The notes: a model not told the origin generated them from the sequence alone. Shown: positions 45,331 through 56,461, numbered from the stretch's first letter. The stretch: 64,000 bases of DNA from Butyrivibrio sp. (GCA_023664865.1 JAMPEU010000009.1:50391-114390), one strand, 5' to 3'. Translations and numbers: made by a program.

Positions 45331-45648
45331 TTAATGATGATGCCTTTTATGGCGTCTGTTTCCACTGTAGCAATAAGTTTGCGTGTGGTGTACAGTTCCG
45401 TCACAGTCTGCGCCTAAAATACATACGCCATCCACATCGCAGCTACCATCTTCATAGCATACCACGCCACAACTGTCTTCTTCATGGCATACATCATCAC
45501 AAACGTTGTCTTCACAGCACACGGCAGGGGATTGTACGACTGCCTTATGAGAACAACCGTGATGTGCATACGCTACATTTGACGAACTTCCTGCCACAAT
45601 CAGCGTCAAAGCCATTACCGATGCTATTTTTGTTACATTTCTCCGCAT
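45331..45648 (-). CDS. Secreted Cys/His-rich small protein, unrecognised
   Basis: 105 residues: a signal peptide cleaved after AYA (residue 28) leaves a mature chain of about 77 residues with 11 cysteines, 10 histidines and many Asp/Glu, ending RRHKRHHH. The composition suggests metal binding or disulfide-rich secretion, not an enzyme. ATG 45648 has GGAGG eight bases upstream. A candidate ECF-type promoter precedes it, and the sigma and His-tailed anti-sigma genes follow. No family was recognised. Confidence 0.75.
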   Translation of the reverse strand: MRRNVTKIASVMALTLIVAGSSSNVAYAHHGCSHKAVVQSPAVCCEDNVCDDVCHEEDSCGVVCYEDGSCDVDGVCILGADCDGTVHHTQTYCYSGNRRHKRHHH

Positions 45649-45691
45649 AACATTTACCTCCATATCTAACTTTATTTACTGTTTCATAAAT

Positions 45692-45720
45692 AATACGCGC
45701 AAAAAGCTATAATCCTTTCA
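45692..45720 (-). promoter_or_regulatory. Candidate ECF-sigma promoter before the Cys/His-rich gene
   Basis: On the minus strand TGAAAG (45715-45720), 17 nt, CGTATT (45692-45697). This resembles the TGAAAC...CGTA form recognised by Bacillus ECF factors. It would give a 40-nt leader to ATG 45648. Confidence 0.4.
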
Positions 45721-45797
45721 CCTTCTTAAAAGATTTTAGTCTTTTTAGTACATTATATACCCAGCCGCCGTCTCAGGAAATAAAATTTTACATATTG

Positions 45798-45829
45798 AAA
45801 GACCTGCCGCTGGTTTTCCGACAGGTCTC
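45798..45829 (-). terminator. Probable terminator of the LysM-protein gene
   Basis: On the minus strand AGACCTGTCGG/CGGCAGGTCT (mostly paired, loop AAAACCAG) is followed by TTTC. It begins about 35 nt beyond the LysM-protein stop. Confidence 0.6.
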
Positions 45830-45862
45830 TTAAAATAAGGTTTTTAGATTATTGGTTAGCAA

Positions 45863-47413
45863 CTATTTTGCAGGAATGACAATTTTCTGTCCCGGTTTAA
45901 TCTTATTAGGGTTCGTAATCTGATTCTGCTTTACCAATTCAGCTAAGGCAATATTATACTTCTTTGCAATCTTTGACAGCGTATCGCCTTTAACAACGGT
46001 ATACTCCACATTCTCTGCAGCAACAGGCACTACAGACCCCGTAATCGCTGTCTGTCCGTCATATGGATACATGCCATACAGATATAATGGCCCATAATAC
46101 TCAATTCCCTCTACCACACGCGCCTTACCCGCCGGTATAAGCACCTTGTAATCTTTGCCTTTGTATCTGTACTCCAAGTACAATGAAATAGTAGGATTGT
46201 TGACTAATGTTTTCATCACGCTGCTTGTTAAAGTAACACTGTCCTTTGTTACAATCTTGACTGTTGAATTTGCTTGTGCTGTGTTAATCGTCTTCTCAAC
46301 ATCTTTTATATAATTGTTATAGCTGTTTGCTACGGAATCAGAATTGCCAGATGCCTTAGCAGTTGTTTCAGACTTACTGCCCGTTGTTTCGGATTCTTCT
46401 ACAGAAGCGTCCGGATTCTCCTTCTTCCACTCTGCTATCGCCGGAGCTGTATAGTCTGCATAATCATTATCTATATTAGCCTTATCGCCTTTTATGCCTA
46501 CATCGCTACTGCCATCGCCGTTATAATCTTTATAAATATCTGAGCCTACACTCTTTTTACTATCAGGAAGGGCATTATACGCCGATGTCGCGCTTTCATA
46601 ATACTGTTTTGCGAGTTTATACTGTTTCTCAACCTCGGCGATGCAGCTAAGCGTCTTTGTGCGCGCAGCATCTATGCCGCTGCCTTTTTTAACCGCTTCT
46701 TCATATTCTGCAAGCGCACCGCCACTACTTGCACCAGCCTCTTCATCATATACTCCCATCAGGCTTTCCTTTGCGCTCCAGTATGTCTTGCTTTCCCAAT
46801 ATGAGCTGCTTGCATCCCAATATGAATTCTCTTTATCACCTGCTTCCCATTCGTCAATGTATCCACAGGCTGTTTCATAATCTCCCTTAATGCCTGAGTT
46901 ACCATCCTCACCATTATAATCGCTATTTATTCCGGTCCAATCTTCTGTGGGTGTAGTTGCCTCTGAATCCTCTGCATCCTTATAGCCTTTCTCATCATCT
47001 GAAAGCGCATCATATTTACTCTTAATTTCATCATATCTGGATTTCACATTATTATAGGCGGTTTCATATGCCGATACGGCTTTCTTCACATTATTTCTGG
47101 CTGCATCTAAACCGCTGCCGCTTGCGACCGCATCATCATATGCTTTCATTGCACCGCCACTGCCGTCTTCATCTGTCCCCCACAGCTTTTCCGATGCGTC
47201 ATAAAAGGCTTCTTCCAGATCCCAATATGACGGACTCCCATCTTCCGGATTTATTGCTGCCCAAAAGGCATCAAATTTCTCCGTTAATTCTACCTCTCCC
47301 GCATACACTGTGTTCATGCCGATAGGACATATCACCAGGCTAAATATCAGGAAAAAAGCAAGAGGCGTAAGCCAGCATTTCTTTCCATGACGCTTTGTTA
47401 CATACTTTTTCAT
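45863..47413 (-). CDS. Secreted LysM protein with a duplicated helical module
   Basis: 516 residues. A signal peptide (to about residue 38) is followed by two diverged copies of a roughly 130-residue module (about 60-200 and 200-340). Each has a SYW start, a SG-[LI]-DAAR helix, and a Ca-binding-like DYNG loop ending GIKGD. A Ser/Thr-rich linker, a beta-rich region and a C-terminal LysM (VVKGDTLSKIAKKYNI) follow, so it should bind peptidoglycan. The module itself was not recognised. AAAGGAG precedes ATG 47413. Confidence 0.85.
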   Translation of the reverse strand: MKKYVTKRHGKKCWLTPLAFFLIFSLVICPIGMNTVYAGEVELTEKFDAFWAAINPEDGSPSYWDLEEAFYDASEKLWGTDEDGSGGAMKAYDDAVASGSGLDAARNNVKKAVSAYETAYNNVKSRYDEIKSKYDALSDDEKGYKDAEDSEATTPTEDWTGINSDYNGEDGNSGIKGDYETACGYIDEWEAGDKENSYWDASSSYWESKTYWSAKESLMGVYDEEAGASSGGALAEYEEAVKKGSGIDAARTKTLSCIAEVEKQYKLAKQYYESATSAYNALPDSKKSVGSDIYKDYNGDGSSDVGIKGDKANIDNDYADYTAPAIAEWKKENPDASVEESETTGSKSETTAKASGNSDSVANSYNNYIKDVEKTINTAQANSTVKIVTKDSVTLTSSVMKTLVNNPTISLYLEYRYKGKDYKVLIPAGKARVVEGIEYYGPLYLYGMYPYDGQTAITGSVVPVAAENVEYTVVKGDTLSKIAKKYNIALAELVKQNQITNPNKIKPGQKIVIPAK

Positions 47414-47479
47414 ATAATTCTCCTTTCGATTTTCGATATTTTTATATACGTCTCATAATTCTACCATTTTGGAAAAAGC

Positions 47480-47523
47480 AAATGGAGTGCAGCCTGCACA
47501 CTTTTGCACGCTGCACTCCATTT
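47480..47523 (-). terminator. Strong terminator after the LRR-kinase gene
   Basis: A perfect 14-bp AAATGGAGTGCAGC/GCTGCACTCCATTT stem with an inner TGCA pair lies 30-70 nt past the kinase stop and is followed on the minus strand by GCTTTTTCC. Confidence 0.85.
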
Positions 47524-47551
47524 ACTTTTCAGGAGTTCTTGAATTACCGCC

Positions 47552-49306
47552 TCACTGATGCGTATATATTATCTCAAAAGAAGGTTCACCATAGAGAGAA
47601 ATCAATTCTTCCATCTTCTCCCTGCCTTTAATGCTCATTTTCACTGTGGCCAGATTCGGCATTGTAAAAAGCGGAGTCAAATCGCCCATTACGTTTTGTT
47701 CCAAACTAATTAATATGATGTCTTCTCTTCCTTCCAACGCCGAAATATCCCAAATCTGCGCCTCGCAAAGATACAGTTCTCTAATGTACTCTGTGTCCTT
47801 AAGGCATTCCAAATCTGTCTCTCCTAACGCCCTTATCCTCAACACATTTACGTATAAGCCATCCAGATATTTCCATGCATCAGATTCATTGTCAATATCC
47901 AGAAAATTTAAGTCCTTCAAATCCCCAACGACGCTTGCGTCATAACTTCCGGTAGTTGCCAAATCCAGTTCTTTAAGCATAGGCAGCGTGCGTACAACAT
48001 CAATCCCCTCCAGCGGATTGCCGTTAAGCCTTACATTTTCAAGCGTCTTATGGCCTTCCAGCGGAGAAATATCCTGTATATTATTATCACGTAGTTCTAT
48101 CACCTGCAGATGCTGCAGCTCCTTCAAAGGCGATACGTCTTCAATGAGATTGCCCCCTATATACACATTTCGGATATTTGGCATACTTTTAATATCCGAC
48201 AGTTCCTTGATAGGCCCTTTGATCCTCTGTGTGCTGTTGTACCATCTGCCCCCCCCGCTATCGCTATAAAAAGAATCTTCATCCGCATATGCCTGCTCTG
48301 CCTGTATGTATATTCCGGTAACAGCCTCCAAATCTGCTGCCGTTATAATGCCTTCCGGCTTATTTAATACAATCCTCGCCGCTTCTTCTATCAGCGGCTC
48401 TTTAAATACATATGCCTTATCACGCAGCGACTTCTGATATTCATTTCCCGCCACTGTTATGCCTGATGACAGCAGTATCAGAAGAGACGCGGCGGCAATG
48501 AGCCAATTACGCCTACGGCGCCTGTAGTTATCGGTTGCATGGTACAAAGCCCTGAGAAGAGCCTGATCGTTCCTATAACGTTTGTTCGGTGCAAATTCAC
48601 AGCATTTTGCCGCTATCCGCCCCATCCTTGTAACCGGATTCCGTATCGGTTTCGCTTCGCCGGTAAGCAGCCATGATATCACAATGCCAAAAGAATATAT
48701 ATCTGAACGGACGTCTGTCTGCATAAAGCCATATTGTTCCGGAGGCGCATAGTTTTCAGTGCCGCAGAAAACCGTATCCACATCGCCATCTGCTTTAAAA
48801 ACACGGCTGATTCCGAAATCAATCAATGCTATACTTCCATCTTCTTTTATAATAATATTTTCGGGTTTGATATCACGATGTATGATGGCAGGTTCAGAAC
48901 CATGAAGAATCTGCATTGCCTTGACAAGTTGAATTGCCAGCTCTGCCAAAGCTGTTTCAGATAAGGGATTATTTTGCACATATTTATTTAAGGAGATGCC
49001 CTCAATATACTCCCGCAGAATACAATAATAATTTTCATTTCTATATTCTCCGATATACCGTGGGATAGCTTCATTTTTCATACTTAAAAACCGTGCCGGT
49101 TCCCCTGCGCTATATTGCATGCTGTTTTGGGTATAGCATTTTGCCACAAGCCTTATATCAGTTTTCTTCCGCTTTACAAGCAGGGTATCACATTCCCCTG
49201 TACTGCTTAGACACTCCATTATATTATAAGTCTTCGTAAATTCAACAGGCAAATTCTTTTCATAACTATCATCATAGTATGCCTGAAATTCTCTGATTAC
49301 ATCCAT
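47552..49306 (-). CDS. Transmembrane Ser/Thr protein kinase with extracellular leucine-rich repeats
   Basis: 584 residues. An N-terminal protein kinase domain has the VAKCY lysine, the catalytic loop HRDIKPENIII and the DFGIS Mg motif, and SDIYSFGI in the APE region. The usual glycine-rich loop is degenerate. A transmembrane helix follows near residue 275-295, then an LRR region of internalin type (LQVIELRDNNIQDISPLEG repeats). This gives an inside kinase and an outside ligand-binding face. ATG 49306 follows GAGG; an upstream start is only TTG. It is 13 nt after an HTH gene. Confidence 0.9.
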   Translation of the reverse strand: MDVIREFQAYYDDSYEKNLPVEFTKTYNIMECLSSTGECDTLLVKRKKTDIRLVAKCYTQNSMQYSAGEPARFLSMKNEAIPRYIGEYRNENYYCILREYIEGISLNKYVQNNPLSETALAELAIQLVKAMQILHGSEPAIIHRDIKPENIIIKEDGSIALIDFGISRVFKADGDVDTVFCGTENYAPPEQYGFMQTDVRSDIYSFGIVISWLLTGEAKPIRNPVTRMGRIAAKCCEFAPNKRYRNDQALLRALYHATDNYRRRRRNWLIAAASLLILLSSGITVAGNEYQKSLRDKAYVFKEPLIEEAARIVLNKPEGIITAADLEAVTGIYIQAEQAYADEDSFYSDSGGGRWYNSTQRIKGPIKELSDIKSMPNIRNVYIGGNLIEDVSPLKELQHLQVIELRDNNIQDISPLEGHKTLENVRLNGNPLEGIDVVRTLPMLKELDLATTGSYDASVVGDLKDLNFLDIDNESDAWKYLDGLYVNVLRIRALGETDLECLKDTEYIRELYLCEAQIWDISALEGREDIILISLEQNVMGDLTPLFTMPNLATVKMSIKGREKMEELISLYGEPSFEIIYTHQ

Positions 49307-49319
49307 AAATACTCTAACC

Positions 49320-49748
49320 TCAATTTTCACCAAGCAATGGGAGATTGATAGATTCCAGCAGTTCCTGCACTTCCATAACGCTCATTCCACGGGATATTCC
49401 AAACATACATGCCGCATCCCTCTCAAACTTTACATAAAGCATACTTTTCCCTGCAAGCTTTAGTAATGCCTGCGCCTCATCAAGCGACAGCCCAAAGCCT
49501 AGCGAAAGTTGTATCAATTTATCTCTGGATGGAGTTCGTGTACCATTGAAAATCTGATGTCCATAGGCCCTTTCAATCTGTGCTTTACGAATGACATCGC
49601 TTGGAATCATAGCTCTCTCTTCGCACAATTTATACAAAATTATAGGCAGAGACCGTTCTTCAAAATCATCTTTGCTCTCATCCACAAAGAAATGAAAATT
49701 TTTACTTCCTTTAAGCCGATTCAGCAAAGACGCCGTTGATATTGACAT
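49320..49748 (-). CDS. HTH (XRE-like) protein paired with the LRR kinase
   Basis: 142 residues with a weak Xre/Cro-type helix-turn-helix (PSDVIRKAQIERAYGHQIFNG...SRDKLIQLSLGFGLS). It lies 13 nt ahead of the kinase gene and is certainly cotranscribed with it. It may be a transcription factor phosphorylated by, or a regulator of, the kinase; neither is shown by the sequence. GGGAGG precedes ATG 49748. Confidence 0.8.
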   Translation of the reverse strand: MSISTASLLNRLKGSKNFHFFVDESKDDFEERSLPIILYKLCEERAMIPSDVIRKAQIERAYGHQIFNGTRTPSRDKLIQLSLGFGLSLDEAQALLKLAGKSMLYVKFERDAACMFGISRGMSVMEVQELLESINLPLLGEN

Positions 49749-49892
49749 GCTTTTCCTCCCACGAAATAGATATAAAAACGCGCTTTTTCTATAAAAAGTA
49801 TATCATACTTTTATATAATATAAAAGGCTCTACACCACGTATAATTACACCCGCTCAAATATACATGCCGTAAAGCATCGTGCCAATTATGC

Positions 49893-49928
49893 AAAACCGC
49901 CGTGCAGTCCTTATCAAGACCGCACAGC
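49893..49928 (-). terminator. Terminator of the dnaK operon
   Basis: On the minus strand GCTGTGCGGTC/GACTGCACGGC (11 bp with wobbles, loop TTGATAAG) is followed by GGTTTTGC, about 25-60 nt past the dnaJ stop. The rest of the 49749-49951 gap shows nothing else of note. Confidence 0.7.
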
Positions 49929-49951
49929 GATTTCTACATTCATATATTCTC

Positions 49952-51115
49952 TTATTTCCTGAATCTTTTCTTGCCTTTAGTTTCTTCTGCGCCCTGTCCC
50001 GCCTGTTTTGATGCGTTCAGCGTATTTCCGCTTTCTTCGTCAAAATGCTTTAACAATTCCTTAGCTTCTCGCGAGAGTTTGTCGGGAACCTGAACCACCA
50101 GCGTAACATAGTGGTCTCCTCTTACATCTTTATTTCTAAGAGACGGTACTCCCTTTCCTTTCAGGCGGACTTTGGTATCGGTCTGCGTACCCGGTTTAAC
50201 GTCATAGATAACTTTGCCGTCTACCGTGTCTACGATAATCTCGCCGCCAAGCGCCGCTATCGCAAACGACATAGGTACAGTGGAATAAATATTGGTGTCC
50301 TGCCTCTGGAAAATCGGGTGACGGTCTACTATTACCTCTACAAGCAAATCACCACGCGGTCCCCCGTTTAAGCCCGGCTCGCCTTTATCCCTGAGCCTTA
50401 CGCTCTGACCGTTGTCAATTCCCGCGGGAATGGATACCTGTATCTTCTTTCTGTTGGCAATATAACCTGTTCCACTACAATCAGGACATCTCTCCCTGAT
50501 AATCTTACCCGTTCCATGACAGTCCGGACATTTCTGGATATTTTGAACAGTTCCGCCAAAGAAACCCGGCTGCGTAAATACTACCTGGCCTTTTCCGCCG
50601 CATCTGGTACAGGTTTCCGGACTCGTTCCGGGTTTAGCTCCGCTGCCATGGCAGGTCGTACATTCGTCCTTAAGCGTGAGTTCTATTTCCTTTTCTACTC
50701 CGAATACCGCTTCTTCAAATTTAATGCGCACACTCGTGCGGATATTGGCTCCCTTCATGGGACCGTTTCCTCTTCCCGAACTGCGTCTGCCGCCTCCAAA
50801 GAAATCTCCGAAAAGGTCGCCAAAAATATCCCCAAAATCCATGCTGTTGAAATCAAATCCGCCAAAGCCGCCGCCTGCCCCGGAGTCAAATGCTGCATGA
50901 CCATACTGGTCGTATTGCCGTCTCTTCGCCGGATCGCTCAGCACGGCGTATGCCTCTGAAGCCTCTTTGAATTTCTTCTCAGCTTCCGCGTCTCCGGGAT
51001 TCATATCGGGGTGATATTTCTTAGCCAGAACTCTGTATGCTTTTTTGAGCGCCGCATCGTCAGCGCTCTTATCTACGCCGAGAACTTCATAATAATCTCT
51101 TTTCTGCTCCGCCAT
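49952..51115 (-). CDS. dnaJ: Chaperone DnaJ
   Basis: 387 residues, type I DnaJ: a J domain with HPD (YHPDMNPGD), a Gly/Phe linker, four CxxCxGxG zinc motifs ([32 protein letters not shown]) and a C-terminal client domain. Stimulates DnaK ATPase and delivers substrates. It is the last gene of hrcA-grpE-dnaK-dnaJ, with GGAGG before the ATG. Confidence 0.98.
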   Translation of the reverse strand: MAEQKRDYYEVLGVDKSADDAALKKAYRVLAKKYHPDMNPGDAEAEKKFKEASEAYAVLSDPAKRRQYDQYGHAAFDSGAGGGFGGFDFNSMDFGDIFGDLFGDFFGGGRRSSGRGNGPMKGANIRTSVRIKFEEAVFGVEKEIELTLKDECTTCHGSGAKPGTSPETCTRCGGKGQVVFTQPGFFGGTVQNIQKCPDCHGTGKIIRERCPDCSGTGYIANRKKIQVSIPAGIDNGQSVRLRDKGEPGLNGGPRGDLLVEVIVDRHPIFQRQDTNIYSTVPMSFAIAALGGEIIVDTVDGKVIYDVKPGTQTDTKVRLKGKGVPSLRNKDVRGDHYVTLVVQVPDKLSREAKELLKHFDEESGNTLNASKQAGQGAEETKGKKRFRK

Positions 51116-51150
51116 GTTTATAATCCTCCAAGTCTATTCCATCCGGAAGC

Positions 51151-53043
<1,893 letters not shown>

Positions 53044-53070
53044 CTATAAATAATATGATTTTTAATTTTA

Positions 53071-53703
53071 TTATTGTACGACCGCTACCATGCTGTGTCT
53101 TACGACACTGCCGCGGTAAGTATAGCCTTTTTGTAACTCCTGTGCCACCGTTCCTGCTTCGTATTCTTCACTTTCCACCTGCATTACCGCATTGTGGAAT
53201 TCCGGATTAAATTCCTGTCCCACCGCTTCTATAGGTTTTACGTCTATTGACTCAAGTTCGGTCATAAGCTGTTTGTAAATCATTTCCATGCCTTGTGCAA
53301 ACGCGCCGCCCTTTTCATCCTCCGGAACCGCAGCTAAGCCTCTTTCAAAATTATCGACAATCGGCAGGATTTTCTCAATTACGCTCTTAGCGCCCGTCTC
53401 AAACATTGCGGATTTCTCTTTCTCTGTGCGCTTGCGGAAATTATCAAATTCCGCCATCTGCCGTCTCGCCCTGTCCTCAAGTTCTTCTATCTTTTCCTTT
53501 AATACGTCCTGTTTCTTATCGGCTTTTTCTTTTTTCTTTTTCTCTTTCTTAGACTCTTTGGATTCAGCTTTTTCCTCCGCTTCCTCCTTAGAGCTGCCTT
53601 CTTCTCTTGCAGCTTCTTCCTCAGCCGCCTCTTCCTCAAGTTCTTCGAGAATTTCTTCTAATACTTCTTCCTTTTCTTCTTTTTGTTTTTCGTTTTCCAC
53701 CAC
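53071..53703 (-). CDS. grpE: Nucleotide exchange factor GrpE
   Basis: 210 residues. The first 75 residues are an extremely acidic/lysine-rich (EEEAAEEEAAREEG, KKEKKKKEKADKK) low-complexity extension, then the paired coiled coil (RRQMAEFDNFRKRTEKE) and the beta-wing ending RHSMVAVVQ. Releases ADP from DnaK. The start is GTG 53703 behind AAAGGA. The charged extension is longer than in E. coli GrpE. Confidence 0.95.
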   Translation of the reverse strand: MVENEKQKEEKEEVLEEILEELEEEAAEEEAAREEGSSKEEAEEKAESKESKKEKKKKEKADKKQDVLKEKIEELEDRARRQMAEFDNFRKRTEKEKSAMFETGAKSVIEKILPIVDNFERGLAAVPEDEKGGAFAQGMEMIYKQLMTELESIDVKPIEAVGQEFNPEFHNAVMQVESEEYEAGTVAQELQKGYTYRGSVVRHSMVAVVQ

Positions 53704-53730
53704 AATATCATTCCTTTCATGCTCAAGTCG

Positions 53731-54753
53731 TTATTTCCTATATAAATCATCAAGCTGGTTTTTCAGCATTTTTAAGTTGCTTATTACTTTCTCATAATCC
53801 ATTCTCTTAGGTCCGATGATTCCTATAGTTCCTTTCATGCCCTCGTCTAATTCATAGGTTGCCGTCACCACGCTGCAATCCCTCATGCTTTGTATCGGCG
53901 CTTCGTTTCCTATATATATCTGTATGCCTGTATTTTCATCGGAGAGATTTTCCTGCACAAGCTCATTCAAGATCTGTTTCTCTTCAAATGTTGTAATTAG
54001 CTCGCTCGCCCGCTGATTATCGGAAAGCTCAGGGTATTTGAAGAAATTCTTCGCTCCACTGGTATATATTTCCAAATCTTCGTCAGCCTTAATCGCATCG
54101 GCTACCGCATCGATTACATTAGCCACAATTTCGCTATGGATTCCCGCCTGCTGTTTCATTGCGGCTATCATGCCCAGATTTATTTCTTCCATCGACAGCC
54201 CGTTTAAATGCGTATTAAGAAGTATATTCAGTTTAAGGATAGTCTCGTCATTCATTTCCTCTGAAACAGAAAGCATGGAATTCTTGATTACATTGCCCTC
54301 TACCACTATAACCGCAAGAAGTTGATTTACATCCACTCTTGAAAGCTGGATAAATTTCAGCTTATTCCTGTGGTACTGCGGAGCCGATACCATTGCCGCA
54401 TATTCAGTATTATTGGCAAGAAGCTTCGCCGCCTGTTTTAAGAGATGTTCCATTTTGTCTTCTTTCTCAAGAAGCATCTCTTTCATCTCTTCTACTTCCC
54501 GCTCCTTTATTTCCATCATTTTATCAACATAAAGCCTGTATCCTTTATCCGATGGAATACGTCCGGCAGAAGTATGCGGCTGGATAATATATCCCAGTTC
54601 TTCCAAATCCGCCATTTCATTACGAATGGTCGCGGAACTCAAATTTAGGTCGGTATACTTGGAAATCGTCCTGCTCCCTACCGGCTCGCCCGTCTCTAAG
54701 TAGTTCCGAATGATGGCTTGCAATATTTTATATTTTCTTTCGTCTAACTGCAT
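53731..54753 (-). CDS. hrcA: Heat-inducible repressor HrcA
   Basis: 340 residues. An N-terminal winged helix (MQLDERKYKILQAIIRNY... SRTISKYTDLNLSSATIRNEMADLEELGYI) binds CIRCE, and the C-terminal IAGD-like region ends with IGPKRMDYEKVISNL. ATG 54753 has AGGAG. It lies directly below a perfect CIRCE element and so represses its own operon. Confidence 0.96.
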   Translation of the reverse strand: MQLDERKYKILQAIIRNYLETGEPVGSRTISKYTDLNLSSATIRNEMADLEELGYIIQPHTSAGRIPSDKGYRLYVDKMMEIKEREVEEMKEMLLEKEDKMEHLLKQAAKLLANNTEYAAMVSAPQYHRNKLKFIQLSRVDVNQLLAVIVVEGNVIKNSMLSVSEEMNDETILKLNILLNTHLNGLSMEEINLGMIAAMKQQAGIHSEIVANVIDAVADAIKADEDLEIYTSGAKNFFKYPELSDNQRASELITTFEEKQILNELVQENLSDENTGIQIYIGNEAPIQSMRDCSVVTATYELDEGMKGTIGIIGPKRMDYEKVISNLKMLKNQLDDLYRK

Positions 54754-54770
54754 ACCATTTTCTCCTATTG

Positions 54771-54797
54771 TTAGCACTCGTTTGACTAGAGTGCTAA
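54771..54797. promoter_or_regulatory. CIRCE operator
   Basis: TTAGCACTC, nine spacer bases, GAGTGCTAA: a perfect match to the CIRCE consensus bound by HrcA. It lies 18 nt before the hrcA ATG and overlaps the expected transcription start. Confidence 0.98.
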
Positions 54798-54811
54798 CAC
54801 CTTCTAGTGAT

Positions 54812-54840
54812 AAGTTATCACTTCACAATTTAATTGTCAA
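54812..54840 (-). promoter_or_regulatory. Candidate promoter of the hrcA-dnaK operon
   Basis: On the minus strand TTGACA (54835-54840) is followed after 17 nt by TAACTT (54812-54817), placing the start site near the CIRCE element. Confidence 0.6.
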
Positions 54841-54951
54841 CATATATTATAGAAAAATTTATGAAAAAAAAATAAAAACAGTTAAAATGAAGTAAATCTT
54901 TTACCCTAAATTAACCGTTTTTATTATAAATAGTATAACCGTTTTTCTTAA

Positions 54952-55398
54952 TTAGATAGCAAAGCTTCCTGATACTTCATCGTTTATTACATAATAAACA
55001 AGCTTCTCTTCTAATTTCACATAGAGCTTAACTGATTTGAAATCTGCAGGTTCACGCTTTAAGTCATACTGCCATACATCCTTCGCAATATTTACAAGCT
55101 TCTCAGTCGTATAGTCGTTTCCTGCATACTGTACTACAACTTCTGCAGCTGCTGCCTTTTTAGCCCTGGGCTTAGACGCTGCCTTTTCACCGGCTGCTTT
55201 CTTAGCTGTCTTCTTTGTTGAATCCTTTTTAGCCGTTTCTTTCTTTGTCGTCTTCTTAGCTGCCGGTTTCTTTGTTTCTGCTTTAGGAGCTTCTTTTACT
55301 GCTTCTATCTTAGCTTCCTCTTTCTTAACCTCAGCCGCGTTTGCTGCTACTGCTTTTGCGGCTGGTTTTGCAACTGCTGTTTTCTTTGTTTCTGCCAT
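54952..55398 (-). CDS. Histone H1-like Lys/Ala-rich protein (DUF6465-like)
   Basis: 148 residues. About the first 85 consist of AAKK/KPAAK/TKK repeats like histone H1 tails or DNA-compacting proteins. The last 60 form a globular domain (VQYAGNDYTTEKLVNIAKDVW... VKLYVKLEEKLVYYVINDEV), of a type found in Lachnospiraceae and provisionally DUF6465. A DNA- or polyanion-binding role is a reasonable inference from charge only. GGGAGGAG precedes ATG 55398. It is monocistronic, next to the heat-shock operon. Confidence 0.8.
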   Translation of the reverse strand: MAETKKTAVAKPAAKAVAANAAEVKKEEAKIEAVKEAPKAETKKPAAKKTTKKETAKKDSTKKTAKKAAGEKAASKPRAKKAAAAEVVVQYAGNDYTTEKLVNIAKDVWQYDLKREPADFKSVKLYVKLEEKLVYYVINDEVSGSFAI

Positions 55399-55586
55399 GA
55401 ATATTCTCCTCCCATGTATTCATAGTTAAATTTTTATGCGACAATAATCTAGCTATAACTTATTATAATCCATTGATTATAGAAAGATTGTACCCCAACT
55501 ATTTTTCAATGTCAATTACAAACTGCCACAAATACAAGCTTATTTCGGGCAAATATTATGCGAAATGCTCAAAATTCCGCACAAAA

Positions 55587-56411
55587 TCACGCGTGCCCGA
55601 CGATAAAATATGCCAAAACCAATATTCCAAGGATAATCCGATACCAGCCGAACACCTTAAAATCATGCTTTTTGATGTATCCCATAAGGAAACGAATCAC
55701 TATCACTGATACAATAAATGCCGAAACCATTCCGATTAACAGAATACTAAGTTCCGTCCCGGTAAATGAAAATCCAAACTTAACCAGCTTAAGCAGGCTT
55801 GCCCCGAGCATGACCGGAATAGCCAGTACAAATGTAAATTCCGCCGCCGCCGTCCTTGATACGCCAATCAGAAGCGCGCCTATAATAGTCGCCCCCGAAC
55901 GGGAAGTCCCCGGAAAAACCGCCGCGATTAACTGAAATATTCCTATTAATAATGCCGTCTTATATGTAATCTGCTCCGTACTAGTAATCTTTGGCTTCAT
56001 ATCTTTATTACGGTTTTCAATTATGATGAACGCCACGCCGAATACTATAAGCGCCGCCGCCACGCACCACGGATTATAAAAGAGGGCGTCAAAGACATCA
56101 TCAAACGCAAGCCCTATAACTGCTGCCGGAACGCATGCAACTAAAATTTTAAACCATAACGTAAAAATATCTTTTTTGATAACGGGTCTGTTCTTTAAAT
56201 CAAAGGGAAAAATTTTTCCCAAAAATAGCAATACCACAGCTAAAATTGCGCCAAGCTGAATAACCACCAGAAACATTTCCCAGAATTCTTCCGATACATT
56301 CAGCGTCACAAACTCGTTAAGCAGAATCATATGTCCTGTGCTGCTGATAGGCAGCCATTCCGTAATGCCTTCCACTATACCGAATAATATTGCTTTCAAA
56401 ATTTCTAACAT
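55587..56411 (-). CDS. uppP: Undecaprenyl-diphosphatase UppP (BacA)
   Basis: 274 residues, about eight transmembrane helices. Catalytic motifs are EGITEWLPISSTGHM near the N-terminus and FPGTSRSGATIIGALLIG in the middle. Recycles the lipid carrier for wall synthesis and gives bacitracin tolerance. AAAGAGGA precedes ATG 56411. A large inverted repeat lies just upstream. Confidence 0.97.
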   Translation of the reverse strand: MLEILKAILFGIVEGITEWLPISSTGHMILLNEFVTLNVSEEFWEMFLVVIQLGAILAVVLLFLGKIFPFDLKNRPVIKKDIFTLWFKILVACVPAAVIGLAFDDVFDALFYNPWCVAAALIVFGVAFIIIENRNKDMKPKITSTEQITYKTALLIGIFQLIAAVFPGTSRSGATIIGALLIGVSRTAAAEFTFVLAIPVMLGASLLKLVKFGFSFTGTELSILLIGMVSAFIVSVIVIRFLMGYIKKHDFKVFGWYRIILGILVLAYFIVGHA

Positions 56412-56461
56412 ATCTAAGTCCTCTTTCCTTTCCTATTTATCATTTCTATTCGCAGTCATTG

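Noticed and set aside
54890-54945. Two TAACCGTTTTT direct repeats as a terminator after the histone-like gene
   Set aside because: They are direct and not inverted repeats, so they cannot form a stem; the spacing suggests chance or an operator at most.
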